Below are positions 30,694-39,404 of a stretch of 40,889 nucleotides of DNA, piece by piece (within the stretch, counting starts at the first letter, position 1; each line of letters begins with the position of its first letter). The position numbers and the translations under genes were made by a program. Location: the NCBI GenBank assembly GCA_000998025.1, contig LCJG01000015.1, positions 1 to 40,889 on the forward strand, read 5' to 3'. This DNA is from Candidatus Collierbacteria bacterium GW2011_GWB1_44_6. GTDB lineage: Bacteria > Patescibacteriota > Microgenomatia > UBA1400 > MFAQ01. The notes under the pieces were generated by a model, which worked only from the letters and a program-made list of their open reading frames with translations, did not search any database and was not told the DNA's origin.

Positions 30694-30694
30694 T
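30689..30694 (+). promoter_or_regulatory. -10 box of ftsK
   Basis: TATAAT, 11 nt before the ftsK ATG at 30706; it overlaps the last codons of the DUF559 gene. Probably a nearly leaderless mRNA. No good -35 is visible. Confidence 0.5.
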
Positions 30695-30705
30695 GATAAG
30701 TATCT

Positions 30706-32844
30706 ATGGCTCGTAAAAAAGGTCGCCGCTCCAAACCATATAAGCTAAATCTCAAGAAAGATACCATGAACTCCATTTTGGCGGTGGCTTTAATGGGTGT
30801 CGGCGGTCTGATTGCTATTTCTTTTTCTCAACAAGGCGAACTTCTGACGAAGATAAACGAAATCGGTCAGCAGTTCTTCGGCTGGCCATTGCTTTTCCTC
30901 CCCTTCATTTTTATTGTTGGTGGCCTGATTATCACTCACACGAAGCTGGCCATCGCATCCACTCACGTCCTTCTGGGAAGTGTCATCACTATGATTTCTC
31001 TTTCTGGTTTGTTCGGCACTGGCAGTCTTGGGTTTGGTATCAAGGAGTCGGTTGTCTCGCTCATCTCCGTCCCCGGAGCCATTCTCTTTTATCTTGTCGG
31101 CACCGTCATTGGCCTTTTCATTCTTTTCGAAACCTCCATCGAAGATCTCTTGGTTATTGTGCAAGACATCTTTGGCACTCTCACTGGTACCCTTGGCAAG
31201 TTTAAAGGCCTTCCGGGGATCAAAGGAAGAACTCCTGTTTTTTTAAGTAAAAGTAACACCGTCAAAATTACCGGAGGAGAAGAGACCCCAGTTATTTCTG
31301 CCCCACATCACGCAGCTGAGTCAATTAAAATTGTCACCAAAGAAACATCACAAATTCCACAGACCGCTATTGAAACCAAGAAACTTCCCGAAGGAGCTAC
31401 TGCTGGAGTTTGGCAATACCCCCCCCTTACTTTACTGAGTGATCAAAAATTAGGCAAAGCCGATCGTGGGGATATTAATAAGAACATAGAAATAATTCAA
31501 AACACCCTTGCCTCTTTTGGTATACAAGCCAAGGTGATGGAAGTCCACCAAGGTCCAGCTGTCTCCCAATATGCCCTCACCATTACCATGGGCACGAAGC
31601 TTTCCAAGATTAGCGCACTTCAGTCCGATTTGGCCCTAGCCCTTTCCGCCCCACAAGGACAAATCCGTATCGAAGCCCCCATCCCTGGGCGGGATCTGGT
31701 CGGTATCGAGATCCCAAACAGATCGCTAGAATTTGTCTCTCTCAGAGAAATGTTATCCAAGAAAATTATGCAGGAAAACCGCGCAAAAACAGCCTTCTCA
31801 CTAGGCTTAGATGTCTCAGGTCAGGAAGTGGTGGCCGATATAGCAAAAATGCCTCATTTGCTGATAGCCGGTACCACTGGTTCCGGAAAATCTGTCCTTA
31901 TCAACGCCATCATTTCATCCATATTATTCCGCGCATCCCCCGAAGAGGTCAAATTCATCATGGTCGACCCCAAAAGAGTTGAACTTACACCATATAACGA
32001 TATTCCTCATTTACTTACTCGGGTTATTACCGATGTTACCAAAGTCGGTAACGCTCTGGGGTGGTTAGTGGCAGAAATGGAAAGACGCTATCGTCTTTTT
32101 GAAGAAATGGGCGTCAAAAATATCGCGAGCTATAACGAAATGAGCGGTTTTCAGGCCATGCCTTTCATTATCGTTATAGTGGATGAAATGGCCGATATTA
32201 TGATGTCCAAGAATGCTGGGGAGATCGAAGAAAAAATTGTTCGCTTAGCTCAGATGGCTCGAGCCGTCGGTATTCACTTGATACTTGCGACCCAGCGTCC
32301 TTCCGTCAACATCCTCACGGGTATTATTAAAGCCAACATCCCCGCCCGTATTGCCTTCCAGGTAACTTCCATGATCGATTCTCGAGTTATTATCGACACC
32401 CCAGGAGCCGAAAAACTTCTGGGGAAGGGAGACATGCTCTATGTTCCCCCCGATATTGCCAAGCCCAAACGTATTCAAGGAGCCTTTGTGTCCGACAAAG
32501 AAATAAAAAACCTCATCGACTTTATCCGTCGTACTGGAGTCACTCCACAGCTAGATGAAAATATTATCAAGGCTAAAGAAGAAAAAGGCACCCTCTCTGC
32601 GAGTGGTCAAAACCTTGGCGATGTCGACGACAAATTTGAAGAAGCAGCTCATCTGGTCATTGCCGAAGGCAAAGGGTCTGCCTCATTGCTCCAGAGGCGT
32701 CTGGAAATTGGCTACGCTCGTGCTGCCAGGATATTAGATCAGTTAGAAGGAGCCGGGGTGCTTGCTCACGCTGAAGGTAACAAGCCCAGGGAAGTGATTG
32801 TTGGCAGCCTGAACGAGGTCTTTCCCGGCGAAGACAATATATAA
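30706..32844 (+). CDS. ftsK: DNA translocase FtsK/SpoIIIE
   Basis: 712 residues. Basic start, four transmembrane helices (about 22-40, 57-77, 82-103 and 117-141), a short linker (145-235; E. coli FtsK has about 600 residues here), then the alpha and beta RecA-like motor. Walker A is GTTGSGKS (389-396) and Walker B IVDEMAD (491-497), with LATQRPSVNILTGIIKANIPARIAF after it. A gamma winged-helix domain is present (about 640-705, SASLLQRRLEIGYARAARILDQLE), which reads polar DNA motifs in other bacteria. It clears chromosomal DNA from the division septum. It ends 2 nt before the RodZ-like gene. Confidence 0.95.
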   Translation: MARKKGRRSKPYKLNLKKDTMNSILAVALMGVGGLIAISFSQQGELLTKINEIGQQFFGWPLLFLPFIFIVGGLIITHTKLAIASTHVLLGSVITMISLSGLFGTGSLGFGIKESVVSLISVPGAILFYLVGTVIGLFILFETSIEDLLVIVQDIFGTLTGTLGKFKGLPGIKGRTPVFLSKSNTVKITGGEETPVISAPHHAAESIKIVTKETSQIPQTAIETKKLPEGATAGVWQYPPLTLLSDQKLGKADRGDINKNIEIIQNTLASFGIQAKVMEVHQGPAVSQYALTITMGTKLSKISALQSDLALALSAPQGQIRIEAPIPGRDLVGIEIPNRSLEFVSLREMLSKKIMQENRAKTAFSLGLDVSGQEVVADIAKMPHLLIAGTTGSGKSVLINAIISSILFRASPEEVKFIMVDPKRVELTPYNDIPHLLTRVITDVTKVGNALGWLVAEMERRYRLFEEMGVKNIASYNEMSGFQAMPFIIVIVDEMADIMMSKNAGEIEEKIVRLAQMARAVGIHLILATQRPSVNILTGIIKANIPARIAFQVTSMIDSRVIIDTPGAEKLLGKGDMLYVPPDIAKPKRIQGAFVSDKEIKNLIDFIRRTGVTPQLDENIIKAKEEKGTLSASGQNLGDVDDKFEEAAHLVIAEGKGSASLLQRRLEIGYARAARILDQLEGAGVLAHAEGNKPREVIVGSLNEVFPGEDNI

Positions 32845-32846
32845 GC

Positions 32847-33467
32847 ATGAAGACAGTCGGCCAAATTATCCGTACCGCTAGGCAAAAGAGAGGCCTCTCC
32901 ATTGATCAGCTATCATCTTTAACCAAGATTGATGGAAAATATATTAATGCTCTGGAACAAGATAACTACTCAAGTCTTCCCTCAGAGACTTTCGCAAAAG
33001 GGTTTATCAGAAACCTCAGTCTCAGGTTAGATCTTAACCCGAGCGAGTTAGTTGCCATTTTTCGTCGTGACTTCAAACATCCGGAACAAAAAGTACCGTC
33101 CAAGCGTCATCAAAGATTTGTTTTGCAAGGCATTACATCTCAGATTCTTCCCTTTGCTCTGGGATGCGTAGCCTTCATCGTTTATTTGATTTTTCAATTC
33201 CGTGCCATTGTCGTTCCTCCGAAACTAACCATCTCTCAACCTGGAGACGGCAGCGTCTTAGTCTCCCCGGTCGAGATATCGGGTGATACTGCAGTCGATG
33301 CTCTTGTCTACATAAACGAAGAAATTAAAGTCAAACCGGATTCTTCGGGACATTTTTTTACTCGCATCAATCTTCCCGTGGGTGAGACAGAAATAGGAAT
33401 AAAGGCCACCAACCGTTTTTCCCGCTCATCCTCGAAAATCCTTAAAATCACCATCATCTCTAAGTAA
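32847..33467 (+). CDS. RodZ-like protein: HTH domain, membrane helix, Ig-like domain
   Basis: 206 residues. Residues 1-75 are a HTH_25/RodZ-type helix-turn-helix (TVGQIIRTARQKRGLSIDQLSSLTKIDGKYINALE, then LPSETFAKGFIRNLSLRL). A basic juxtamembrane stretch (75-95) and one transmembrane helix (about 98-119) follow. The C-terminal part (125-206) is a small Ig-like beta domain (ISQPGDGSVLVSPVEISGDT), as in RodZ-like proteins of many bacteria. RodZ links cytoskeleton and wall synthesis; whether MreB exists here cannot be seen. It begins 2 nt after ftsK and is probably co-transcribed with it. Confidence 0.82.
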   Translation: MKTVGQIIRTARQKRGLSIDQLSSLTKIDGKYINALEQDNYSSLPSETFAKGFIRNLSLRLDLNPSELVAIFRRDFKHPEQKVPSKRHQRFVLQGITSQILPFALGCVAFIVYLIFQFRAIVVPPKLTISQPGDGSVLVSPVEISGDTAVDALVYINEEIKVKPDSSGHFFTRINLPVGETEIGIKATNRFSRSSSKILKITIISK

Positions 33468-33473
33468 CCCAAT

Positions 33474-33509
33474 CGTCATTGCGAGAAGGTACTCCGACGT
33501 GGCAATCCA
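33474..33509. repeat. Palindromic repeat (CGTCATTGCGAG type), partial copy
   Basis: CGTCATTGCGAGAAGG at the left and CGACGTGGCAATCCA at the right. It has the left arm and centre of the 14669-14745 element but lacks the right arm. It lies in the spacer between the RodZ-like and DUF948-like genes. Confidence 0.75.
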
Positions 33510-33529
33510 GAAAATGTTAATATAAATCA

Positions 33530-33832
33530 ATGACTCTTCCTCAAATTATTTCCATGATCTCCATAGTGTTATTGACCACTATGGCTATCTTCATCGGTAT
33601 TCAACTCATATATTTACTTAAGGAACTTCGAGACACACTTTCCAGGGTCAACCAAACAGTTGACACCATCTCAGACACTTTCGAAAAGATTTCCCAACCT
33701 GCACTGGGAATTTTTGCCATCTTAGAGGGCTTTAAAGAAAGTGGCAAAATTATCGAAACTATTTCTCATTTATTGGGCAGAGACAAACCCAAGCCACCAG
33801 TAGATATCGACGCTTATGACAACTCCCTCTGA
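33530..33832 (+). CDS. DUF948-like small membrane protein
   Basis: 100 residues: an N-terminal transmembrane helix (about 5-30), then a heptad-like helical region (35-60, LRDTLSRVNQTVDTISDTFEKIS) and a short charged tail. This matches the DUF948 (YtxG-type) layout. It overlaps the next gene, a YtxH-like protein, by 17 nt. The same pair, ytxG-ytxH, is adjacent in Bacillus subtilis. Function unknown; general stress proteins in Bacillus. Confidence 0.65.
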   Translation: MTLPQIISMISIVLLTTMAIFIGIQLIYLLKELRDTLSRVNQTVDTISDTFEKISQPALGIFAILEGFKESGKIIETISHLLGRDKPKPPVDIDAYDNSL

Positions 33833-34133
33833 GAAAACAGGCAACACCTCTTTCTCTTCCTTTGGTATCGGTGTTCTCTTTGGTGTTGCTGCCGCTTTTC
33901 TTTTTGGCACGGAAGAGGGCAGAAAAATAGTCAAAAAAATTGCGGAATCCGTTCCGGAAAAATACAAAAACCCCTTGAATCTTTCCCCCCTTCAGCCCGC
34001 CCACAGTTCACCTTCAACTATGCCCATAATCCAGCCAGAAGAGACCCAGCATCATGCCACCTACGAAGCCCCACCTCCACCTGCTCCCCACGTTCGCCCC
34101 ACCCGCCCCGAGCCCTTCACCCCCTCTCGCTAG
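33816..34133 (+). CDS. YtxH-like small membrane protein
   Basis: 105 residues. One hydrophobic segment with the YtxH pattern (FGIGVLFGVAAAFLFGTEEGRKIVKKI, residues 16-42: glycine-rich helix then T-x-x-G-R/K-K). The remainder is Pro/His-rich and disordered (APPPPAPHVRPTRPEPF). It starts inside the DUF948-like gene, suggesting translational coupling. Function unknown. Confidence 0.65.
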   Translation: MTTPSEKTGNTSFSSFGIGVLFGVAAAFLFGTEEGRKIVKKIAESVPEKYKNPLNLSPLQPAHSSPSTMPIIQPEETQHHATYEAPPPPAPHVRPTRPEPFTPSR

Positions 34134-34171
34134 CCGAATTTTTTCCTTAATCACATAAGACACGTTAGGCT

Positions 34172-34180
34172 TGTTATAAT
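34172..34180 (+). promoter_or_regulatory. Extended -10 promoter of alaS
   Basis: TGTTATAAT (TATAAT at 34175-34180), 10 nt before the ATG at 34191. No strong -35; the extended -10 may compensate. Probably a leaderless mRNA. Confidence 0.7.
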
Positions 34181-34190
34181 TTGACTACAA

Positions 34191-36026
34191 ATGACCATAC
34201 ACGACATCAGGCAAAAGTATTTTGATTTTATGCAGGCTAGGGGACATCAAATTATTCCTTCCTCGTCTTTGGTTCCGGAAGGCGACGCCACTACTTTATT
34301 TACCTCTGCCGGCATGCAGCCCATGATGCCTTACCTCTTGGGACAAAAACATCCACTCGGTGCCAGACTCGCAGACAGTCAAAAATGTTTCCGGTCTCAA
34401 GATATTGATGAGGTGGGGGACAATCGCCACACTACTTTTTTTGAAATGCTGGGGAACTGGTCTCTAGGAGATTATTTCAAAAAAGAACAACTAAAATATT
34501 TTTTTACTTTTCTGACTGACAAAAAAGTAGGACTGGGTCTCGACCCACATCGCTTATCTGTTTCCGTCTTTGCTGGAGGATCGGGAGTAGACAAAGATGA
34601 GGAAGCTATTCAAATTTGGCAAAATCTTTTTGCCACTGTCGGCATTCAAGCTAAGGAAGGTGTTCATATCTTTCCCTACCCGGCCAAGAAAAATTGGTGG
34701 TCCCGCTCCGGCACCCCGGACCAGATGCCTACCGGAGAACCCGGTGGCCCAGATAGTGAAGTCTTCTTCGATTTTGGTGTGGAGAATAAGCTTCACGAAC
34801 TTTCCCCATGGAAAGACGAACCGTGTCACATAAACTGTGACTGTGGCCGTTTTATGGAAATCGGTAACTCTGTTTTTATGCAATATGTCAAACAAGCCGA
34901 TGGCTCTCTAAAAGAACTTCCTCAAAAAAATATCGACTTTGGTGGAGGGCTCACACGTCTCGAGGCCGCCGTCAGAGACGACCCCGACATGTTTAATATT
35001 TCTTCTTTGGCACCGGTTATTCAAGAGATCGAAAAATTATCAGAACATTCTTACTCAGTGGAAGAACACCGGTCCTCTATGCGGATTATCGCCGACCATC
35101 TAACTGCCGGTTCCTTTCTAATCAAAGACGGTGTCTTCCCAAGCAACAAAGGTCAGGGCTATGTCCTCCGCCGTTTGCTCCGTCGCGCTGCTATCAAGCT
35201 ATACTTCCTTACCTCAGACAGAGAATCAATTCTCAAGCTCCCCGAAATCGTCCGGGTGATTACCGATTTTTATGCTCATCCATATTTTGATCCACAGGAT
35301 TACCCTTCAATTCAGCACACGATCACTACCGAAATTTCCAAATTTAGTCACTCCTTAGATCGCGGTCTGAAGGAACTTGAAAAAAACCCACAAGTTGACG
35401 GCAAATTTGCCTTTGATCTATATCAAAACTACGGTTTCCCGCTGGAAATTACCGCTGAAATCTTGGCGCAAATGGGTAAGCAAGTTGATCTGAAAGAGTT
35501 CCAAGCAGAATTTGAAAAACACAAAGAACTCTCAAGGACTTCTTCTGCTGGTATGTTCAAGGGTGGTTTGGCCGATAAATCTCAAGTTGTCACCGCCTAT
35601 CACACCGCTACCCATCTACTACACGCTTCACTCCGCCGGATCCTGGGAAATCGTGTTGAGCAAAAAGGCAGTAATATAACGGCAGATAGACTAAGATTTG
35701 ATTTCTCCTATACGGAAAAAATCACCGATGAACAAATAAAGGCTATAGAAGATCTTATAAACAAAAAAATAGCCGAAAAACTCTCAGTTGTCCGCGAAGA
35801 GATGCCCAAAGAAGATGCTTTGAAGCAAGGAGCTCTCGCTTTCTTCGGTCAAAAATACCCCGAAATCGTCAGCGTTTATACCATTGGTCCAAAGAACAAT
35901 TTCTTCTCCAAAGAACTCTGTGGTGGTCCACATGTGGAAAGTCTTGCAGAACTTGCTAAGATAAATATAGTCAAACAAGAGTCCTTGGGCGCAACCACGC
36001 GTCGTCTCTACTTACAGTTTGTTTGA
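34191..36026 (+). CDS. alaS: Alanyl-tRNA synthetase, short form without C-Ala domain
   Basis: 611 residues against about 875 in E. coli. The class II catalytic domain is present: FTSAGMQPMMPYLLG (motif 1 region), QKCFRSQDIDEVGDNRHTTFFEMLGNWSLGDYFK (motif 2, residues 65-98) and FGGGLTRLEAA (motif 3, 250-260). A tRNA-binding helical region (290-460) and the editing domain follow, with the zinc ligands His471 and His475 (HTATHLLH) and Cys577 and His581 (CGGPHV). The protein ends about 30 residues later, so the C-terminal oligomerisation/C-Ala domain is missing. Charging and editing of tRNA-Ala should still work. Four cysteines around 212-219 (CHINCDCG) resemble a metal site. Confidence 0.95.
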   Translation: MTIHDIRQKYFDFMQARGHQIIPSSSLVPEGDATTLFTSAGMQPMMPYLLGQKHPLGARLADSQKCFRSQDIDEVGDNRHTTFFEMLGNWSLGDYFKKEQLKYFFTFLTDKKVGLGLDPHRLSVSVFAGGSGVDKDEEAIQIWQNLFATVGIQAKEGVHIFPYPAKKNWWSRSGTPDQMPTGEPGGPDSEVFFDFGVENKLHELSPWKDEPCHINCDCGRFMEIGNSVFMQYVKQADGSLKELPQKNIDFGGGLTRLEAAVRDDPDMFNISSLAPVIQEIEKLSEHSYSVEEHRSSMRIIADHLTAGSFLIKDGVFPSNKGQGYVLRRLLRRAAIKLYFLTSDRESILKLPEIVRVITDFYAHPYFDPQDYPSIQHTITTEISKFSHSLDRGLKELEKNPQVDGKFAFDLYQNYGFPLEITAEILAQMGKQVDLKEFQAEFEKHKELSRTSSAGMFKGGLADKSQVVTAYHTATHLLHASLRRILGNRVEQKGSNITADRLRFDFSYTEKITDEQIKAIEDLINKKIAEKLSVVREEMPKEDALKQGALAFFGQKYPEIVSVYTIGPKNNFFSKELCGGPHVESLAELAKINIVKQESLGATTRRLYLQFV

Positions 36027-36039
36027 CAATTAAGAATCT

Positions 36040-38184
36040 GTGAACTTAGTCAACCTATTTGGCAATAAATCAAAAAATCCCGAGCCGGAATATTTCTTGG
36101 CTATCGAAATTCACGAATCACTGATAAAAACTGCTCTGTGGGAGGTATTAGAAGGTCAGCCTGAGGTGGTGAACGTGGGCTCATATGAGTCGTGGACCGA
36201 AGAAGAATCTCTTATAAACGGCGTTGATTCCTCATTGGATCAGGCCATAAAAGTCATCAAAAGTCAGCCAAAGCGGACAATCATTGGCTTGCCCGACTCT
36301 TGGATGGAAAACGAAAAAATCCATTCTTCCAAAACTAAACTAATCAATCACTTATTCAAAGAGCTGGGGCTGGAACCTATTGGAGTAGTCACCATCAATA
36401 GGGCAATCGCGCATTACCTAAAAAAGAAAGAGGGTATGCCTCCCACTGTCATCCTTCTTGAGGTGTACACCAGTAAGGTGGCCGTTTCTTATGTGTATCT
36501 GGGTGTAGTAACCAAAACCGAAGAGGTGGCCAGGTCGGGCGATCTAGCGCACGATGTCGAGGAAGGGCTCACCCGAATGGACCTGCCCAATTACCCAGCA
36601 CGATTTATTTTGACCAATGGTGGAGGCTTGGAAGAAGAGTCCGAGCAACTCACCGCCTTCCCTTGGACAGACAGACTTCCCTTTAAGCACATACCCAAGG
36701 TGGAAATCCTTCCTGTTGATTTTTCCATCAAATCAATTGCTCTTACTGGGGGCATCGAAGCAGTCCAGTATTTAGGCTTGGAGGTCAAAGAAGATGAGGC
36801 CAATTTGGTTATACCAGAGGAACCCCCCTCTTCTATGGAGGAACTTGGATTTTCCTACGAGGAGACCTCTCCGCCATCGACAATTCCCCTGGCCGTACCA
36901 GTTAGTCCTCCGTTGGTAATGAGTGATGAGGGGTCTGAGACTTACGAAGAAAATGAGCCCGAATACGCCTTTAAGGAAGATAGCGACACTGTCTCGCCTA
37001 AAAAAATACCTCATTTCAAGCTCCCCGTTCCAACACTTCCAAAAATTACCCTACCAAAGTTACCACGTCTGAGTCTGGTTATCCTCATTACCCTACCGTT
37101 GCTTTTGATCTTGGGAGTTTTAAGCTATTTATATTTTGGAAAAGCTCAAATCACCATTCATTTCACTCCGCAGAAAATTACCAAACAAATTGGCATTGCC
37201 ATAGCTGAAACTCCACAAGAGGGGATACCAACGCTTATAGCCACCAAGAAAACTTTTTCAGGCACTGCAGTAGAGTCCGCCTCCACCACTGGTACGGCTA
37301 CTGTCGGTGACAAAGCTACGGGCAGCATCACGATTGGAAACAAATCAGTCGCGCCAATCATTCTCAAAGCAGGTACCACAATCACTAGCGATACTGGTAA
37401 ATATTCTTTCACTCTTCAGAATTCCGTCACAGTTGCCTCAGCCAGTGCCGATTCTCTGGATACCATTTCCGGAAAAGTTTCAGGAGTCTCGGTCACGGCA
37501 GCAAAAATTGGAGCAGAATTCAATCTTCCCAAAGACACGATCTTTACCGTCGACAATTTTTCAAAATCGATAGCCGCAGCCGTTGCCGAGGGAGACTTTA
37601 CCGGAGGCACTTCCCGCACAGTCAACGCTGTTTCCAAAGTTGATCAGGAAAAATTACTAGCTGCTTCAATCGAAAAGATAAAAGCCAAGGTCCAAACTGA
37701 CACTCAAACAGAAAACCCTGGGTTCAAAACTTTACCACTTTCCGAAATTCAATTTACCAAGAAGCAGTTTGATCATAATGTTTCAGAAGAGGCTACTACT
37801 CTTAGTCTGACTTTGGAAGGTTCGCTGGATGCCTTAGTCTATTCAGAAGACAGTCTTTACGAGTTGGCCGTCAAGGAGCTCAATGGCCAAATTCCTTCTG
37901 GTTCCGTCACGAAAAAAGAATCCACCAAAGTCAGCCTTGAAAATCCCAACAAATCAGACGGAAAATATTTATCGAAGCTAAATGTAGAAGCTTCACTTTA
38001 CCCGGAAATCGATAAAAACAAATTAACAGAATTTATTAAAGGCAAAGTGGCCGCTGGCACGCGCCACTTTTTTGAGCCCATCCCCGGCTTCACCGGTGTT
38101 GATGTAAGGATGACTCCTGCTGTACCCATGCTTACCAAGATATTTCCTCTTCGGAATATAAACTTTGAGTTAGTCAGTAATTGA
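36040..38184 (+). CDS. PilM-like actin-fold domain fused through a membrane helix to a large extracellular beta domain
   Basis: 714 residues. Residues 15-247 resemble a PilM/FtsA-type actin-fold module (EYFLAIEIHESLIKTALWEV, then VILLEVYTSKVAVSYVYLG and RFILTNGGG), though the phosphate-binding loops are poorly conserved. An acidic disordered linker (250-320) and a Pro/Lys/Leu stretch lead to one transmembrane helix (about 346-365). The outer part (368-714) is beta-rich with Thr/Ser, including a KATGSITIGNKSVAPIILKAGTTITSDTGK segment like baseplate-J-type domains, and repeats of the K-Q-x-x-V layout. Such inside-outside fusions are familiar in Patescibacteria, without known function. GTG start at 36040. 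The stop is 1 nt before the sortase gene, so the two are probably linked functionally. Confidence 0.65.
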   Translation: MNLVNLFGNKSKNPEPEYFLAIEIHESLIKTALWEVLEGQPEVVNVGSYESWTEEESLINGVDSSLDQAIKVIKSQPKRTIIGLPDSWMENEKIHSSKTKLINHLFKELGLEPIGVVTINRAIAHYLKKKEGMPPTVILLEVYTSKVAVSYVYLGVVTKTEEVARSGDLAHDVEEGLTRMDLPNYPARFILTNGGGLEEESEQLTAFPWTDRLPFKHIPKVEILPVDFSIKSIALTGGIEAVQYLGLEVKEDEANLVIPEEPPSSMEELGFSYEETSPPSTIPLAVPVSPPLVMSDEGSETYEENEPEYAFKEDSDTVSPKKIPHFKLPVPTLPKITLPKLPRLSLVILITLPLLLILGVLSYLYFGKAQITIHFTPQKITKQIGIAIAETPQEGIPTLIATKKTFSGTAVESASTTGTATVGDKATGSITIGNKSVAPIILKAGTTITSDTGKYSFTLQNSVTVASASADSLDTISGKVSGVSVTAAKIGAEFNLPKDTIFTVDNFSKSIAAAVAEGDFTGGTSRTVNAVSKVDQEKLLAASIEKIKAKVQTDTQTENPGFKTLPLSEIQFTKKQFDHNVSEEATTLSLTLEGSLDALVYSEDSLYELAVKELNGQIPSGSVTKKESTKVSLENPNKSDGKYLSKLNVEASLYPEIDKNKLTEFIKGKVAAGTRHFFEPIPGFTGVDVRMTPAVPMLTKIFPLRNINFELVSN

Positions 38185-38185
38185 C

Positions 38186-38938
38186 ATGCTCTATAGTTAC
38201 CGCAAAGCCACCAAAGACAATCCTCACCCTGGGCGGCGCATACCCCTGTATTTGAAAACCGTCCCCACTTTGGTGTCTGCCTTGGGACTAAGTATTCTTG
38301 CCGGAGTAGCCTACCCCGTAGTGAGCTATCAATTGAAAGGATTAAGTTTTTTTAGCATTGCTGATTCCGGTCTTCTTTCACCCATCTATTACGAATCTCA
38401 GGCAAACAATAACGGAGACCCTATCGTCATACAGGGTGCCGACTATACCAAGGCTAGCAGTTGGTTCCCTGGCACACCACAAAATGATCTATTTGCCTCA
38501 AAAAAAATCTTAGAGGCAGAGGTTCCTGACAATTATTCAATTTCCATTCCTTCTCTCGGGATTTTCGACGCCGAAGTCGCACTCAAAGATGAAGACTTAA
38601 CCAAGCACCTGGTCCAATATCCCCAAACCGCTCTACCGGGACAAATTGGAGCCCCTGTAATCTTTGGCCACTCGACGTTGCCTCAGCTCTTCGACCCAAA
38701 AAAGTACACCACGATTTTTTCCACCCTCCCCAAAGTTAAAATTGGTTCTGATATTATCGTCAAATACAGCGGTACCGAGTACACTTATCGGATTAATAAG
38801 ACCTATGAAGTCATGCCCAAAGAGCTTTGGGTTCTCCGTCAAGAATATTCGGACAAGACCTTAAAGCTCATTACTTGTGTCCCCCCCGGCACCACCCTCC
38901 GGCGTTTAGTTGTCGAAGGCGATCTCATTCAAAACTGA
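38186..38938 (+). CDS. Sortase (class D/E-like transpeptidase)
   Basis: 250 residues. One transmembrane helix near the N-terminus (about 27-47) and a C-terminal sortase domain (about 117-245). The catalytic histidine is in VIFGHST (His162), the cysteine in LITCVPPG (Cys231, the TLxTC motif) and the arginine in TLRRLVV (Arg239 or Arg240). It should cleave LPxTG-like signals and anchor proteins to the envelope. A candidate substrate, LPETG at residues 441-445 of the protein encoded at 224-1636, is in this window. It begins 1 nt after the PilM-like fusion gene. Confidence 0.9.
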   Translation: MLYSYRKATKDNPHPGRRIPLYLKTVPTLVSALGLSILAGVAYPVVSYQLKGLSFFSIADSGLLSPIYYESQANNNGDPIVIQGADYTKASSWFPGTPQNDLFASKKILEAEVPDNYSISIPSLGIFDAEVALKDEDLTKHLVQYPQTALPGQIGAPVIFGHSTLPQLFDPKKYTTIFSTLPKVKIGSDIIVKYSGTEYTYRINKTYEVMPKELWVLRQEYSDKTLKLITCVPPGTTLRRLVVEGDLIQN

Positions 38939-38954
38939 CGTACTCGTCATCCTC

Positions 38955-38960
38955 TATAAT
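38955..38960 (+). promoter_or_regulatory. -10 box of the ruvX gene
   Basis: TATAAT ends 6 nt before the ATG at 38967, so the transcript should begin at the start codon itself. The -35 region is inside the sortase 3' end and is weak. Confidence 0.65.
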
Positions 38961-38966
38961 ACCTCC

Positions 38967-39359
38967 ATGCCCATTATTCTTTGTCTTGACCCCGGTACTG
39001 CCCATACAGGTATTGCCGTATCATACGAGGGAGAACTCGCCAACCCACTTGATACTATTTATGAAAAAGATCTTGATAAGCTAGTAGTGGGTCTCCTTCC
39101 CTTTATCGTTCGCTTTAACCCAGACAAAGTCATCCTCGGCACTCCGGAACATGGTCCCCTAAAAAGTTTTGCTCAGGACCTTGGAGGCAGACTCAAAAAA
39201 GTATTTTCCGGAGAAATTATCTACTTTGAAGAAGATCTCAGCAGCCGCAAGGCCCGTCATCAAATGAAAGAAGTCGGGAAGACTCTCATAAAAAGGAAAC
39301 AGTTAGAGCATCAAACCGCCGCCGCCGTCATTCTTCAAGAGTATCTAGATTCCCTATAA
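38967..39359 (+). CDS. ruvX: YqgF/RuvX-family Holliday-junction resolvase-like nuclease
   Basis: 130 residues from ATG 38967; the frame opens 19 codons earlier at 38910 inside the sortase gene, but the -10 box at 38955-38960 lies within that extension, so the ATG is preferred. RNase H-like fold with LCLDPGTAHTGIAVS (Asp8) at the start, KVILGTPEHGP in the middle and HQTAAAVILQEYLD at the end, as in YqgF. YqgF proteins process pre-16S rRNA or resolve junctions. Order alaS...ruvX...mltG matches that in Firmicutes. Expected length about 135-140. Confidence 0.82.
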   Translation: MPIILCLDPGTAHTGIAVSYEGELANPLDTIYEKDLDKLVVGLLPFIVRFNPDKVILGTPEHGPLKSFAQDLGGRLKKVFSGEIIYFEEDLSSRKARHQMKEVGKTLIKRKQLEHQTAAAVILQEYLDSL

Positions 39360-39392
39360 AACCGCGGCAATCCAAAGTAATAACCCATCGTA

Positions 39393-39398
39393 TATAAT
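39393..39398 (+). promoter_or_regulatory. -10 box of the zinc-ribbon/mltG pair
   Basis: TATAAT ends 6 nt before the ATG at 39405. Upstream, 39363-39375 (CGCGGCAATCCAA) looks like a fragment of the CGTCATTGCGAG-type repeat. Confidence 0.6.
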
Positions 39399-39404
39399 CA
39401 AAAT

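Noticed and set aside
38910-38966. Upstream extension of ruvX into the sortase gene
   Set aside because: The TATAAT box at 38955-38960 would be inside the coding sequence; YqgF proteins start at the LDPG strand.
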